Assembly (NCBI RefSeq): GCF_003664645.1
Contig: NZ_RCHC01000013.1
Coordinates: forward strand, 1 to 64,000
Reading direction: 5' to 3'
Source of the DNA: Acinetobacter chengduensis
Lineage (GTDB): Bacteria > Pseudomonadota > Gammaproteobacteria > Pseudomonadales > Moraxellaceae
DNA length: 64,000 bases
Below are positions 17,747-26,477 of the stretch, piece by piece (the stretch's first letter is position 1; every line of letters starts with the position of its first letter). Position numbers and translations under genes: made by a program. Below the pieces are notes generated by a model. It had not been told where the DNA came from. It made no database searches and worked only from the letters and a program-made list of their open reading frames with translations.

Positions 17747-18649
17747 GTGCAAATTTCACACAAATCATTTAGAAATATTGGACTAATAGGACGTCCAGAT
17801 AAAGTTTCTGTAGTAGATACTTTATGTCTCATTCATGACCATCTTTTAAGTCTAGGTCTGCATCCTGTATTTGACAATGCGACTGCTGCCTTGGTGCCTT
17901 ATACCAATACTCAAACAGTAAGTAAGGCATTGTTGGGTGAAGTTGTTGATCTGGTGATTGTGGTCGGTGGTGATGGTTCATTGCTACATGCTGCTCGTTC
18001 ATTGGTCAAATACAATACCCCTGTAATTGGTGTAAACCGTGGTCGTTTGGGTTTCTTAACCGACATTAAACCGACTGAAGTATTGTTTAAGCTTGATCAG
18101 GTATTAAAGGGTGAGTTTCAGATGGATCGCCGTTTCTTATTAGAAATGGAAATTCGCTCAAAAGGTGAGTCTATCTACGATGCCATTGCGCTCAATGATG
18201 TGGTGTTGCATTCAGGCCGTTCTGTACACATGATTGACTTCGAACTCAATATTGATGGGCAATATGTGTACCGCCAGCACAGTGATGGCTTAATCGTTTC
18301 TACACCTACAGGTTCCACTGCTTATGCATTGTCTGGCGGTGGCCCAATTGTACACCCAAGTATGGATGCAATTGCCTTAGTCCCAATGCATCCACATACC
18401 TTATCTTCACGCCCAATTGTGGTGGGTGGGCACAGTGAAATTAAAATTTTGATTCGTGAAAATCGTGTATTGCCCATGGTGAGTGCAGATGGTCAAAATA
18501 GTGTTTCATTAAATGTAGGAGATAGTTTACATATCCGTAAACATCCATTTAAACTTAATCTACTCCATCCACCGGGCTATGATTTTTACATGGCATGCCG
18601 GACTAAACTTGGCTGGAACCAAGATTTTGACTCATTGAAGCAGGATTAG
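17747..18649 (+). CDS. nadK: NAD kinase
   Basis: ATP-dependent NAD kinase making NADP, about 300 residues from this start. It shows VVGGDGSLLHAAR (the GGDG motif with catalytic Asp), GVNRGRLGFLTD, and the core SDGLIVSTPTGSTAYALSGGGPIVHP. I choose the GTG at 17747 because it gives the family N-terminus (about ten residues before FRNIGLIGRP), has AAAGG five bases upstream, and lies downstream of the extended -10; ATGs at 17711 and 17720 are alternatives that would add up to 12 residues. It is followed four bases later by yeaC. Confidence 0.92.
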   Translation: MQISHKSFRNIGLIGRPDKVSVVDTLCLIHDHLLSLGLHPVFDNATAALVPYTNTQTVSKALLGEVVDLVIVVGGDGSLLHAARSLVKYNTPVIGVNRGRLGFLTDIKPTEVLFKLDQVLKGEFQMDRRFLLEMEIRSKGESIYDAIALNDVVLHSGRSVHMIDFELNIDGQYVYRQHSDGLIVSTPTGSTAYALSGGGPIVHPSMDAIALVPMHPHTLSSRPIVVGGHSEIKILIRENRVLPMVSADGQNSVSLNVGDSLHIRKHPFKLNLLHPPGYDFYMACRTKLGWNQDFDSLKQD

Positions 18650-18652
18650 ATT

Positions 18653-18922
18653 ATGAATATTGAACAAATGCTGGCCGTACTCGATCCTGAAATTGTTAGT
18701 CGTTTAAAAACGGCAATTGAAATTGGTAAATGGCCTAACGGCGTGGTACTCACCAAAGAACAACGTCAAACCTGTATGCAAGCGGTCTATGCGTGGGAAG
18801 CAAAAAACTTACCTGAAGATGAGCGTAGTGGTTATATTGACCGTGGCACTAAAGAAGAAGACGAGCATTGTGATTCTCATGTTCATGTTGAAGAAGAATT
18901 TAAGCCAATTAAATTTATTTAA
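18653..18922 (+). CDS. yeaC: YeaC family protein (DUF1315)
   Basis: An 89-residue soluble protein matching DUF1315/YeaC: LDPEIVSRLKTAIEIGKWPNG..LT.EQR, then YAWEAKNLPEDERSGYIDRG. The tail is His/Glu-rich (DEHCDSHVHVEEEF). Function is unknown. It lies three bases after nadK and shares its terminator, so it is probably co-expressed. Confidence 0.88.
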   Translation: MNIEQMLAVLDPEIVSRLKTAIEIGKWPNGVVLTKEQRQTCMQAVYAWEAKNLPEDERSGYIDRGTKEEDEHCDSHVHVEEEFKPIKFI

Positions 18923-18947
18923 TGCATTAAATATTTTCTCGATCAAT

Positions 18948-18976
18948 AAAAAAGGATGCTGAGCATCCTTTTTTAT
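18948..18976 (+). terminator. nadK-yeaC terminator
   Basis: AAAGGATGC and GCATCCTTT form a perfect stem with a TGA loop, followed by a T-run; A-rich flanks allow it to serve the convergent ybiB gene as well. Confidence 0.85.
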
Positions 18977-18996
18977 TGTCTTATCAACCATACTGC

Positions 18997-19989
18997 TTAA
19001 CGTGATTGCCAAAGTTCACGGGCATGTTGCATAGCTTGTTCATAGCTTGCACAAGCACCCATGGTATATAAGGCAATGCCCATGGTTTCAATCACTGCTA
19101 TTTCGCCATATTCATGTGCGCGTTGGCCTTCCCAAACGGCTTTGAATACGGCAAGGTCGAGTTCTTCTTCTACAGGACTACGGTTGTCAGTCAGTTTTGC
19201 TAATTCATGCTCATACAGTTTGCCATTTTGAATGCCACAAATTAATGTTTTCGCATCTGGATTACGTTCAAACTCACCACCTTCACCTTTAATGACCGCG
19301 CTGTTCTGATAGCCTAAGCGATAGGCTGACTGTTGGTGCGAGCTACGATAGGCAGGATGGAAGATCGCTTGCAAAGTGGCCTTGGCATTAAATGGATTAA
19401 TTAAGCGTGCGAGCGTGTGAATCGGTGAACGTAAACCCATCACATTCCGCAGTGCAATTAAGTCACTTAAAATGGGTGAAATAGCATGCAGAGGCAAATA
19501 GGCAAAATTATTCTGCTTAAGTGCAGTTTCAACTTCAATATCTGTTTGGCAAATTGGGTAGCCTAAATATTCAAGAACTTGCTCTGTATAAACACGGTTA
19601 AGCGTGTGGCCTGAAGCACCATGCATGACAATTTTGTAGCCATTTTTAGCTAAAGTAAGCGCTGCCAATAAAAACCAAGGATAGTGTTTACGTTTTCCTG
19701 CATAAGAGGACCAATCTAAATCAACCTCAAGAGCTTTAAACTTCAGTTGATCACGTGTTGCTTGTACAAAGCCAGCTAATTCGTCTACAGACTCTTCTTT
19801 GACACGTAACAACATGAGAAATGCACCCAGTTGTACGTCCAAAACTTCATCTTTTAAAATCATGCTAAAAGCTTGATAGGCTTCGTCATAGCTTAATGAG
19901 CGTGCGCCATTTTTACCCTTACCAATAATACGTACAAACTGTGCAAAGGGATGTTCAAAATCTTGATAAATATTTCGTTTGGTATTCAT
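18997..19989 (-). CDS. ybiB: YbiB/TrpD2-type glycosyltransferase-fold protein
   Basis: A 330-residue protein with the anthranilate-phosphoribosyltransferase (TrpD) fold: N-terminal helical domain, MHGASGHTLNRVYTEQVLEYLGYPI in place of the TrpD GTGGD loop, and LRNVMGLRSPIHTLARLINP. YbiB of E. coli is a TrpD2 protein that binds nucleic acids and is not a Trp enzyme; the altered PRPP loop here supports that view. Role unresolved. Its upstream gap of about 400 bases is shared with dctA. Confidence 0.83.
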   Translation of the reverse strand: MNTKRNIYQDFEHPFAQFVRIIGKGKNGARSLSYDEAYQAFSMILKDEVLDVQLGAFLMLLRVKEESVDELAGFVQATRDQLKFKALEVDLDWSSYAGKRKHYPWFLLAALTLAKNGYKIVMHGASGHTLNRVYTEQVLEYLGYPICQTDIEVETALKQNNFAYLPLHAISPILSDLIALRNVMGLRSPIHTLARLINPFNAKATLQAIFHPAYRSSHQQSAYRLGYQNSAVIKGEGGEFERNPDAKTLICGIQNGKLYEHELAKLTDNRSPVEEELDLAVFKAVWEGQRAHEYGEIAVIETMGIALYTMGACASYEQAMQHARELWQSR

Positions 19990-20198
19990 AAATGTATTTT
20001 TAGGCTATGCATGACATTTGAGCCTAGTTTACGTGTATGTATGAGAGATTTCAGCTTGATTTTGGCGCTAAAACTCGCACTTATGAGACTATGGTCTAAG
20101 AGGTTGTGTTTATTATTCAACCTAAATTAACAATTGTGGGAAAACAAAAAACTAAAAAACAGGTAAAATTTAAACCAATTCGAGTGTATTACTCATCT

Positions 20199-20224
20199 CC
20201 TGATCCAATCTGATTTTTATCAGG
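20199..20224. repeat. Small inverted repeat upstream of dctA
   Basis: CCTGAT and ATCAGG face each other across 14 bases in the ybiB-dctA gap. It is weaker than the four perfect dyads that follow and may be a protein-binding site or chance. Confidence 0.35.
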
Positions 20225-20263
20225 TCCTGAAGTAGTTATTAAAATTACGTATACACATTTTTC

Positions 20264-20374
20264 TGTATTTAGCACGCTAAATACACAGGTATTCTTTTGT
20301 GTGCACAAAAGGGTTTTAACTGTTTATTTGTGTTAAATAAACAAAAACTGAATATTTCTTATCATGAGAAATAT
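20264..20374. promoter_or_regulatory. dctA leader with four consecutive inverted repeats
   Basis: Within 111 bases just before dctA there are four perfect dyads in a row: (1) TGTATTTAGC / GCTAAATACA with a 2-base centre, 20264-20285; (2) CTTTTGTG / CACAAAAG with a 2-base centre, 20294-20311; (3) TGTTTATTT / AAATAAACA with a 5-base loop, 20321-20343; (4) ATATTTCT / AGAAATAT with a 7-base loop, 20352-20374. The last ends 16 bases before the start codon. The tight centres of the first two suit protein operators; all four would also fold as RNA hairpins. Confidence 0.7.
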
Positions 20375-20390
20375 GTAGTGAAGTATTATT

Positions 20391-21737
20391 ATGACCAAGA
20401 AACCACTTTATAAATCACTTTATTTTCAAGTGATTGTTGCTATTATTTTAGGTGTTTTGGTGGGGCATTTCTCACCAAGTTCAACTGAAATTGTAAATGG
20501 TATTAAGCAAAGCGTACCTGGTTTGGGTGAGCAATTAAAACCATTGGGTGATGCTTTCATTAAGCTCATTAAAATGATTATTGCGCCAGTTATTTTCTGT
20601 ACCGTTGTGAGTGGTATCGCGGGTATGGAAAGCATGAAATCTGTGGGTAAAACAGGTGGTATTGCGCTACTCTATTTTGAAATTGTTTCTACGTTTGCGT
20701 TAATCATTGGTTTAATTGTAATTAATATCGCTAAGCCTGGTGAAGGCATGAATATCGATCCAGCAACTTTAGATACTTCAGGTATTTCAAAGTATGTTGA
20801 ATCTGGTGCTTCGCAGTCTACCGTTGATTTCTTAATGCATATTATTCCAAACACAGTCGTTGGAGCATTTGCAGAAGGGGAAATTCTACAAGTCTTACTC
20901 TTTGCTTTACTCTTTGGTTTTGCACTGCATAAACTTGGCGATGCAGGTAAACCTGTATTGAAGTTTATCGATCAAATCTCGCATGTTTTCTTTAATATTG
21001 TAAATATGGTGATGAAGCTTGCACCGATTGGTGCATTTGGTGCAATGGCATTTACGATTGGTAAATATGGTATTGGTTCATTGGCGCAATTGGCTCAATT
21101 GATCATTTGTTTCTACGTGACCTGCTTATTATTTATTTGTATTGTACTGGGCACAATCGCACGTTTCTGTGGTTTCAATATTTTTAAAATGATTCGTATG
21201 ATTCGAGAGGAATTACTCATTGTGTTGGGTACGTCTTCTTCAGAATCTGTACTCCCACGTATGCTGAAAAAGCTCGAAATTGCAGGTTGTGAAAAGTCTG
21301 TTGTCGGTCTAGTAATTCCAACTGGTTATTCATTTAACTTAGATGGTACGTCTATTTATTTAACCATGGCAGCAATCTTTATTGCCCAAGCAACCAATAC
21401 TCAGTTGGACTTGGCACATGAAATTACTTTACTTGCAGTGTTGTTGATTTCATCTAAGGGTGCGGCAGGTGTTACTGGTTCAGGCTTTATTGTCATGGCT
21501 GCAACATTGTCGGCTGTTGGTCATATTCCTGTAGCTGGACTGGCATTGATTTTAGGTATTGACCGTTTCATGTCTGAAGCACGCGCATTAACTAACTTGG
21601 TTGGTAACTCATTGGCAACAATTGTTGTTGCAAAATGGGTAGGTCAATTGGATGTTGAACGTCTAAATTATCATTTAGATAATCCGCAAGAATTAGACCG
21701 CAAAATGCTTGAAGAACAAGACAAAGGGCATGCTTAA
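20391..21737 (+). CDS. dctA: C4-dicarboxylate:cation symporter DctA
   Basis: A 448-residue DAACS-family symporter for succinate, fumarate and malate in the inner membrane. Typical blocks are [58 protein letters not shown] (DctA type), the hairpin [12 protein letters not shown], the TM7 substrate/cation motif [14 protein letters not shown], and the second hairpin [15 protein letters not shown]. The related GltP would lack the PGxGMNxDPxTLD segment. It is followed by its own terminator. Confidence 0.9.
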   Translation: MTKKPLYKSLYFQVIVAIILGVLVGHFSPSSTEIVNGIKQSVPGLGEQLKPLGDAFIKLIKMIIAPVIFCTVVSGIAGMESMKSVGKTGGIALLYFEIVSTFALIIGLIVINIAKPGEGMNIDPATLDTSGISKYVESGASQSTVDFLMHIIPNTVVGAFAEGEILQVLLFALLFGFALHKLGDAGKPVLKFIDQISHVFFNIVNMVMKLAPIGAFGAMAFTIGKYGIGSLAQLAQLIICFYVTCLLFICIVLGTIARFCGFNIFKMIRMIREELLIVLGTSSSESVLPRMLKKLEIAGCEKSVVGLVIPTGYSFNLDGTSIYLTMAAIFIAQATNTQLDLAHEITLLAVLLISSKGAAGVTGSGFIVMAATLSAVGHIPVAGLALILGIDRFMSEARALTNLVGNSLATIVVAKWVGQLDVERLNYHLDNPQELDRKMLEEQDKGHA

Positions 21738-21763
21738 TTCGGCAGAAGTTTGAAGTAAAGTCT

Positions 21764-21792
21764 AAAAAAGGAAGCTTTGGCTTCCTTTTTTA
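21764..21792 (+). terminator. dctA terminator
   Basis: AAAAAGGAAGC and GCTTCCTTTTT pair around a TTTG loop, followed by T residues, about 30 bases after the dctA stop. Confidence 0.88.
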
Positions 21793-21997
21793 TTGCTTTG
21801 TTAGAAGATGAAGATATAGCACTGCTTACAAAGAATGATGATTTAGTGGAACTCAGTCGCGTAATTTTTGCTGAGTTAAGCTGTGGGTCGTTTTAAAAAT
21901 ATACAATTTGAACGCAAAAGTTCTCCTTCATGACGTACTCCTAAAACTGCTCTAGGATGAGAGCATTCAAAAACAACAATCTAAAAGGGACTGTTCA

Positions 21998-23140
21998 ATG
22001 CTCGCTTATGATGCAGATTTAGAATTATTTAGAGATAACTTCCGCCGTTTTATGCAAGAGCACATTGCACCACACTATGAGCAGTGGGAGCGAGAAGGAA
22101 TTATGCCACGCGCTGTATGGAATGCATTGGGCGATAATGGTTTCCTATGTGTAGATGTACCTGAAGAATACGGCGGTTATGGTGTTCCAACACATTATTC
22201 ATTAATGTTGGTGGAAGAGTCTGCCCGTGCAGGTTTTAGCGCATTATCGACAGGAATTTCGTGCCATTCAGAAATTGCGGCGCCGTATATTTTACATATC
22301 GGTTCAGAAGAACAAAAACAATACTGGTTACCCAAAATGGTGACAGGTGAAGTGGTCGGTGCAATTGGTATGACTGAACCAGGCGCAGGTTCAGATTTGC
22401 AATCGATGCGCAGTAGTGCAATTTTACAAGGCGATCATTATCTATTAAACGGCTCAAAAACTTTTATCTCAAATGGTCAGCATGCGGATTTAGTGGTATT
22501 AGCAGCTAAAACTGATCCGCAAGCGCGTGCAAAAGGTGTGTCTTTGTTGTTAGTGGATACACACTTGGACGGTTTTAAGAAAGGTACGAACCTTGATAAA
22601 ATTGGTTTGCACTCGCAAGATACGTCAGAGCTGTTTTATGACAATGTAAAAGTGCCAAAAGAACAATTGTTGGGTCAAGCTGGTCAAGGTTTTGCTTATC
22701 TTATGCAAGAGCTTCCACGTGAACGTACTGCAATTGCTGCCACAGCTGTAGGTGCAATCCGTGGTTCGATTGAAGTCACGGTGAAATACGTACAAGAACG
22801 TCAAGCTTTTGGTCAGGCTGTAGGACAGTTCCAAAATACGCGCTTTGTATTGGCACAAGCAAAAATTGATGAATTGGCAACCATTGCATTTTATGAGCGT
22901 AATGTAGAACTCTATATGGAAAATAAGCTTGATGTAGAAACTGCAGCCGCCTTAAAGAGCTTTTCAACCGATACGCAGATGAAAATCGCGGACAATTTAT
23001 TACAATTGTTTGGTGGCTATGGCTATATGACCGAATATCCAATTTCACGTTTCTTCGTTGATGCGCGCATTCAGCGCATTTATGGCGGAACCAACGAAAT
23101 CATGAAAGAAATTGTAGTTCGTAGCATGTTGGGGCGTTAA
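21998..23140 (+). CDS. Acyl-CoA dehydrogenase
   Basis: A 380-residue FAD enzyme of fatty acid or branched-chain acyl-CoA beta-oxidation. It has MTEPGAGSDLQSM (FAD/substrate loop), TFISNG, ERQAFGQAVGQFQNTRFVLA, LQLFGGYGYMTEYPISRFFVDARIQRIYGGTNEIMKEIV with the catalytic Glu near position 366 in YGGTNEIMK. The sequence best fits the long-chain/AcdA-type group; chain length cannot be fixed from sequence alone. It stands alone between terminators. Confidence 0.9.
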   Translation: MLAYDADLELFRDNFRRFMQEHIAPHYEQWEREGIMPRAVWNALGDNGFLCVDVPEEYGGYGVPTHYSLMLVEESARAGFSALSTGISCHSEIAAPYILHIGSEEQKQYWLPKMVTGEVVGAIGMTEPGAGSDLQSMRSSAILQGDHYLLNGSKTFISNGQHADLVVLAAKTDPQARAKGVSLLLVDTHLDGFKKGTNLDKIGLHSQDTSELFYDNVKVPKEQLLGQAGQGFAYLMQELPRERTAIAATAVGAIRGSIEVTVKYVQERQAFGQAVGQFQNTRFVLAQAKIDELATIAFYERNVELYMENKLDVETAAALKSFSTDTQMKIADNLLQLFGGYGYMTEYPISRFFVDARIQRIYGGTNEIMKEIVVRSMLGR

Positions 23141-23173
23141 GTTTAGATGTCTACATATTGAGTTTAAGTCATG

Positions 23174-23200
23174 AAAAAAGAACCTTCGGGTTCTTTTTTT
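23174..23200. terminator. Bidirectional terminator between acyl-CoA dehydrogenase and DJ-1-like gene
   Basis: AAAAAAGAACC and GGTTCTTTTTT enclose a TTCG tetraloop. The hairpin just touches the last codon of the convergent gene and can terminate both transcripts. Confidence 0.88.
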
Positions 23201-23717
23201 ATTGGCTCAAGGCAATCAAACTTTCACGGATAAAATAGGGTAAATCGGTAGACGATGGTGACGAAATATAGAGGTTATTATCATTCACTACACTTACATC
23301 GTAATAGACAGCACCTGCATTAATTAAAGACTCTACATTAGGTTTGTTAATTGTCATTAAGCGACCTGCCACAACTTGTGCTTGAATTAACAGCTGTGGA
23401 CCATTTGAAATACTCATAATTAATTTATTCGACTGAGCAAAATATTGAATAAATTCGAGATAACGCTGATCTTGGGATAGGGGATCATGTGAATGGCCAC
23501 CAGGAATTAATAATGCATCAAAATTGTGTAAGTCAACTTCTGCAATGCTTTGATCAATTGTAACGGCGGTGGTGTAGTGCTGGCCATGAATTATTTTACC
23601 CGCCTGTGCTTCAATATTTAGTATTGAATGTCGAGCGGCACGAAAGGCTTCTACAGTTTTGTCGTAATGAATGTCTTCAAAATGATGGGTCACCAGTACA
23701 GCAATATTTTTTGGCAT
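23199..23717 (-). CDS. DJ-1/PfpI-family protein lacking the nucleophile cysteine
   Basis: A 172-residue DJ-1/PfpI fold protein: PKNIAVLVTHHFED with the conserved Glu (E14), FDALLIPGGHSHDPL, and the nucleophile elbow. At the elbow the usual A-x-C-H-G-P reads S-I-S104-N105-G-P, so both the reactive Cys and its neighbouring His are replaced. It is unlikely to be a standard glyoxalase/deglycase or protease and may be a binding or structural member, or use Ser. The start MPKNIAVLV fits the family; the frame extends 16 codons upstream. Confidence 0.82.
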   Translation of the reverse strand: MPKNIAVLVTHHFEDIHYDKTVEAFRAARHSILNIEAQAGKIIHGQHYTTAVTIDQSIAEVDLHNFDALLIPGGHSHDPLSQDQRYLEFIQYFAQSNKLIMSISNGPQLLIQAQVVAGRLMTINKPNVESLINAGAVYYDVSVVNDNNLYISSPSSTDLPYFIRESLIALSQ

Positions 23718-24203
23718 GGTCGGAGACTCAAGAAATCTTTTAAAAATGCTACACCGCGCGTGCATTTATTAAGTGCGATATTTGTCACAATACAGTATGG
23801 AAAGGTAACCAAGCCATGGTGCTGTAATCATATTGTTTTTAAGGCGCAATACTCGGTTATTCTCTTGTGTGAACGGTATTTCTTTTATGAATTTTTCATT
23901 TGAATGAGTTAACTATTTTTTATGAATCTGTTGGATTTCTTAGCATGACTTGAGGGGTCACGTAGTAATGAAAATTTCTGTATTTATCATCACTTATCAA
24001 AAGTATTGTTTATTTAAAAAACAATATTGATTTAGCTAGTAAGAATCTATTTTGAGTAAATACGAATGGGTCAAATCTTGCAGATAGTTTAAACAACTGT
24101 CTGTTTTTAAGGCTGAATCAATGAAAGTCGTATTGCGCAACATTTGAAAGCTAACTATTGTTATACTTGTTTGCAAACCATGTTTTTGAAGGGCAACATA
24201 ACA
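23718..24203. other. Gene-free region between DJ-1-like gene and pheA
   Basis: About 490 AT-rich bases with no convincing coding sequence on either strand. The only clear element is the extended -10 promoter of pheA at its right end. Confidence 0.6.
24159..24167 (+). promoter_or_regulatory. Extended -10 promoter of pheA
   Basis: TGTTATACT combines a TGn extension with a TATACT -10. Transcription would begin near 24174, 30 bases before the chosen ATG and beyond the upstream TTG at 24144, so it supports the shorter reading of pheA. No leader peptide rich in Phe was found. Confidence 0.5.
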
Positions 24204-25313
24204 ATGATCAACGACGATCAAAACACTAAGGCTTCTCTCGACTTAGCTCAAATACGCGAAAATATTGATTCGGTGGATATGCAAATCCAGCAATTGATTA
24301 ACCGTCGTGCAACATTGGCGGAGGCAGTTGCCAAAGCAAAATTTGCTTCAGAAGAAGATCCGTTGTTTTACCGTCCTGAGCGTGAAGCGCAAGTTTTGCG
24401 TAAAGTTATGGAACGTAATGAAGGTCCGTTGTCTGATGTGACGATGGCGCGTTTATTCCGTGAAATCATGTCGGCATGCTTGGCTTTAGAAGCACCACAA
24501 AGCATTGCTTTTTTAGGCCCTGTGGGTACATATACTCATTCGGCAGTTTTAAAGCATTTTGGTCAGGATGCTGTCATTCGCCCTTTACCGACCATTGATG
24601 AAGTATTCCGTGAAGTTGAAGCAGGTAGCGCACATTATGGTTTAGTGCCTGTTGAAAATTCATCTGAAGGCGTGGTCAATCACACACTAGATTGTTTCAA
24701 AACCTCTCATCTGAATGTGATTGGTGAGGTTGAATTACCAATTCATCACCAGTTCTTAATTTCTGAAAATACACGTAAAGATAGCATCAAACAAATTTAT
24801 GCTCATCAGCAAACTTTGGCACAGTGCCGTGGTTGGTTAGATGCGCACTATCCTGGTGTTGAACGTGTTGCATTAAGTTCGAATGCAGAAGCTGCACGCC
24901 GTATTCGTAATGAATGGCATTCGGCGGCCATTGCATCTGAAGTTGCATCAAGTATTTATGGTTTAGAAATCTTACACAGTAATATTGAAGACAACCCAGA
25001 AAATACAACACGTTTCTTGGTGATTGGTCGCGAGAAAGTGCCACAGTCAGGCAATGATAAAACCTCATTATTGGTCTCTGCACATGACCGAGCTGGGGCA
25101 TTGTTAGAAATTTTGGCACCGTTTGCTAAACATAATATTAGTCTGACAAGCATTGAAACACGTCCAGCATTGCCAGAAAAATGGGCATACGTGTTCTTTA
25201 TTGACCTTGAAGGACATGTTGAGCAAGACAATGTAAAAGCGGCCATTGAAGAAATTCGACCTTTAGTTAAAGAAGTACGTGTTTTGGGTTCATACCCAAT
25301 TGCGGTGCTCTAA
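24204..25313 (+). CDS. pheA: Bifunctional chorismate mutase/prephenate dehydratase
   Basis: A 369-residue P-protein of phenylalanine biosynthesis. The N-terminal AroQ chorismate mutase (about 10-100: LAQIRENIDSVDMQIQQLINRRATLAEAVAKAKF, then FYRPEREAQVLRKVMERNEGPL) is followed by prephenate dehydratase (IAFLGPVGTYTHSA, VPVENSSEGVVNHTLDCF, the catalytic TTRF in NPENTTRFLVIG) and a C-terminal ACT domain (GALLEILAPFAKHNISLTSIETRP) for Phe feedback. First gene of pheA-hisC-tyrA/aroA. Confidence 0.95.
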   Translation: MINDDQNTKASLDLAQIRENIDSVDMQIQQLINRRATLAEAVAKAKFASEEDPLFYRPEREAQVLRKVMERNEGPLSDVTMARLFREIMSACLALEAPQSIAFLGPVGTYTHSAVLKHFGQDAVIRPLPTIDEVFREVEAGSAHYGLVPVENSSEGVVNHTLDCFKTSHLNVIGEVELPIHHQFLISENTRKDSIKQIYAHQQTLAQCRGWLDAHYPGVERVALSSNAEAARRIRNEWHSAAIASEVASSIYGLEILHSNIEDNPENTTRFLVIGREKVPQSGNDKTSLLVSAHDRAGALLEILAPFAKHNISLTSIETRPALPEKWAYVFFIDLEGHVEQDNVKAAIEEIRPLVKEVRVLGSYPIAVL

Positions 25314-25382
25314 GTTCACAACTGTGATGTGTGTGTTTGCATGCACATCACCTTTATTACTTGAAATAATCGGAAGTGTAAA

Positions 25383-26474
25383 ATGACGTTTGTCCCAGCC
25401 AATGAAGGCATTGCAAAATTAAAGCCTTATCAACCTGGTAAACCAATCAGTGAGCTTGAGCGTGAGTTAGGGATTACTGATATTGTAAAATTGGCCTCAA
25501 ATGAGAACCCATTGGGTTGCTCAGCAAAAGTAAAAGAAGCGGTGGCTGCTGAATTGGCTGAAATTGGCCGTTATCCTGACGGTGGTGGTTTTATTTTAAA
25601 AGACCAAATTCAGGCACAATTTGGTGTAGCACATGACCGTATTACGCTAGGCAATGGTTCAAACGATCTACTCGAGATTTTTGCGCGTACTTTTGTGTCG
25701 GAACAAGATTCAGTTGTATACAGTCAGCATGCATTTGCTGTCTATGGTTTGGTTACTCAAGCGATTAATGCACAAGCCATTGAAGTGCCTGCAAAAGGTT
25801 TTTCACATGATTTAGATGCAATGGCTTCTGCTGTTCAAGCTAATACCAAATTAATTTTTATTGCGAACCCAAACAACCCAACAGGGACTTGGTTTGAAGA
25901 AGCAGAATTTGATGCATTTATGCAAAAAATTCCAAGCAATGTCATTGTGGTATTAGATGAAGCTTACGTTGAATATTTCCCAGAAAATTTTAATAGCTTG
26001 AAGTTCTTAGACCAATATTCAAACCTAATTGTTAGCCGCACTATGTCAAAGTGCTATGGCTTAGCTGCACTTCGTGTTGGTTTTGCTTTGGCGTCTGCTG
26101 AAGTGACAGACTACCTTAACCGTATTCGTCAGCCGTTCAACGTGAACCACCTTGCAATGGTGGCTGCAGTTGCTGCATTAAAAGATGAAGCTTTTATTGA
26201 ACAATCACGTGTAGTGAACAAAGCAGGTATGGCTCAGTTAGAAGCTGGGGTGACTGCTTTAGGTTTAAGTTATGAACCTTCACGTGCAAACTTCTTATTA
26301 ATTAATGTGAATGCAGATCCTGCACAAACATTTGCAGCTTTACTTAAAGAAGGTGTGATTGTTCGTCATGTAGGTATTGCAAATCATCTTCGTGTATCAA
26401 TTGGTACTGAAGTAGAAAATGAAAAATTCTTAGCGGCTTTGGCTAAGGTGTTGGGTTTAGAGGCAAAAGCGTAA
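25383..26474 (+). CDS. hisC: Histidinol-phosphate/aromatic aminotransferase (HisC type)
   Basis: A 363-residue class I/II PLP enzyme. It has LASNENPLGCS, the substrate loop GRYPDGGG, NPNNPTGT, DEAYVEY and the PLP lysine in SRTMSKCYGLAALRVGF. Placed between pheA and tyrA/aroA, it most likely transaminates phenylpyruvate and 4-hydroxyphenylpyruvate (the hisC2/hisHb role known in pseudomonads), with possible histidinol-phosphate activity. It ends three bases before the next gene. Confidence 0.9.
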   Translation: MTFVPANEGIAKLKPYQPGKPISELERELGITDIVKLASNENPLGCSAKVKEAVAAELAEIGRYPDGGGFILKDQIQAQFGVAHDRITLGNGSNDLLEIFARTFVSEQDSVVYSQHAFAVYGLVTQAINAQAIEVPAKGFSHDLDAMASAVQANTKLIFIANPNNPTGTWFEEAEFDAFMQKIPSNVIVVLDEAYVEYFPENFNSLKFLDQYSNLIVSRTMSKCYGLAALRVGFALASAEVTDYLNRIRQPFNVNHLAMVAAVAALKDEAFIEQSRVVNKAGMAQLEAGVTALGLSYEPSRANFLLINVNADPAQTFAALLKEGVIVRHVGIANHLRVSIGTEVENEKFLAALAKVLGLEAKA

Positions 26475-26477
26475 ATT

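Noticed and set aside
23628..23903. 91-residue plus-strand frame over the DJ-1-like gene start
   Set aside because: Antisense to a supported gene, with no domain or ribosome site.
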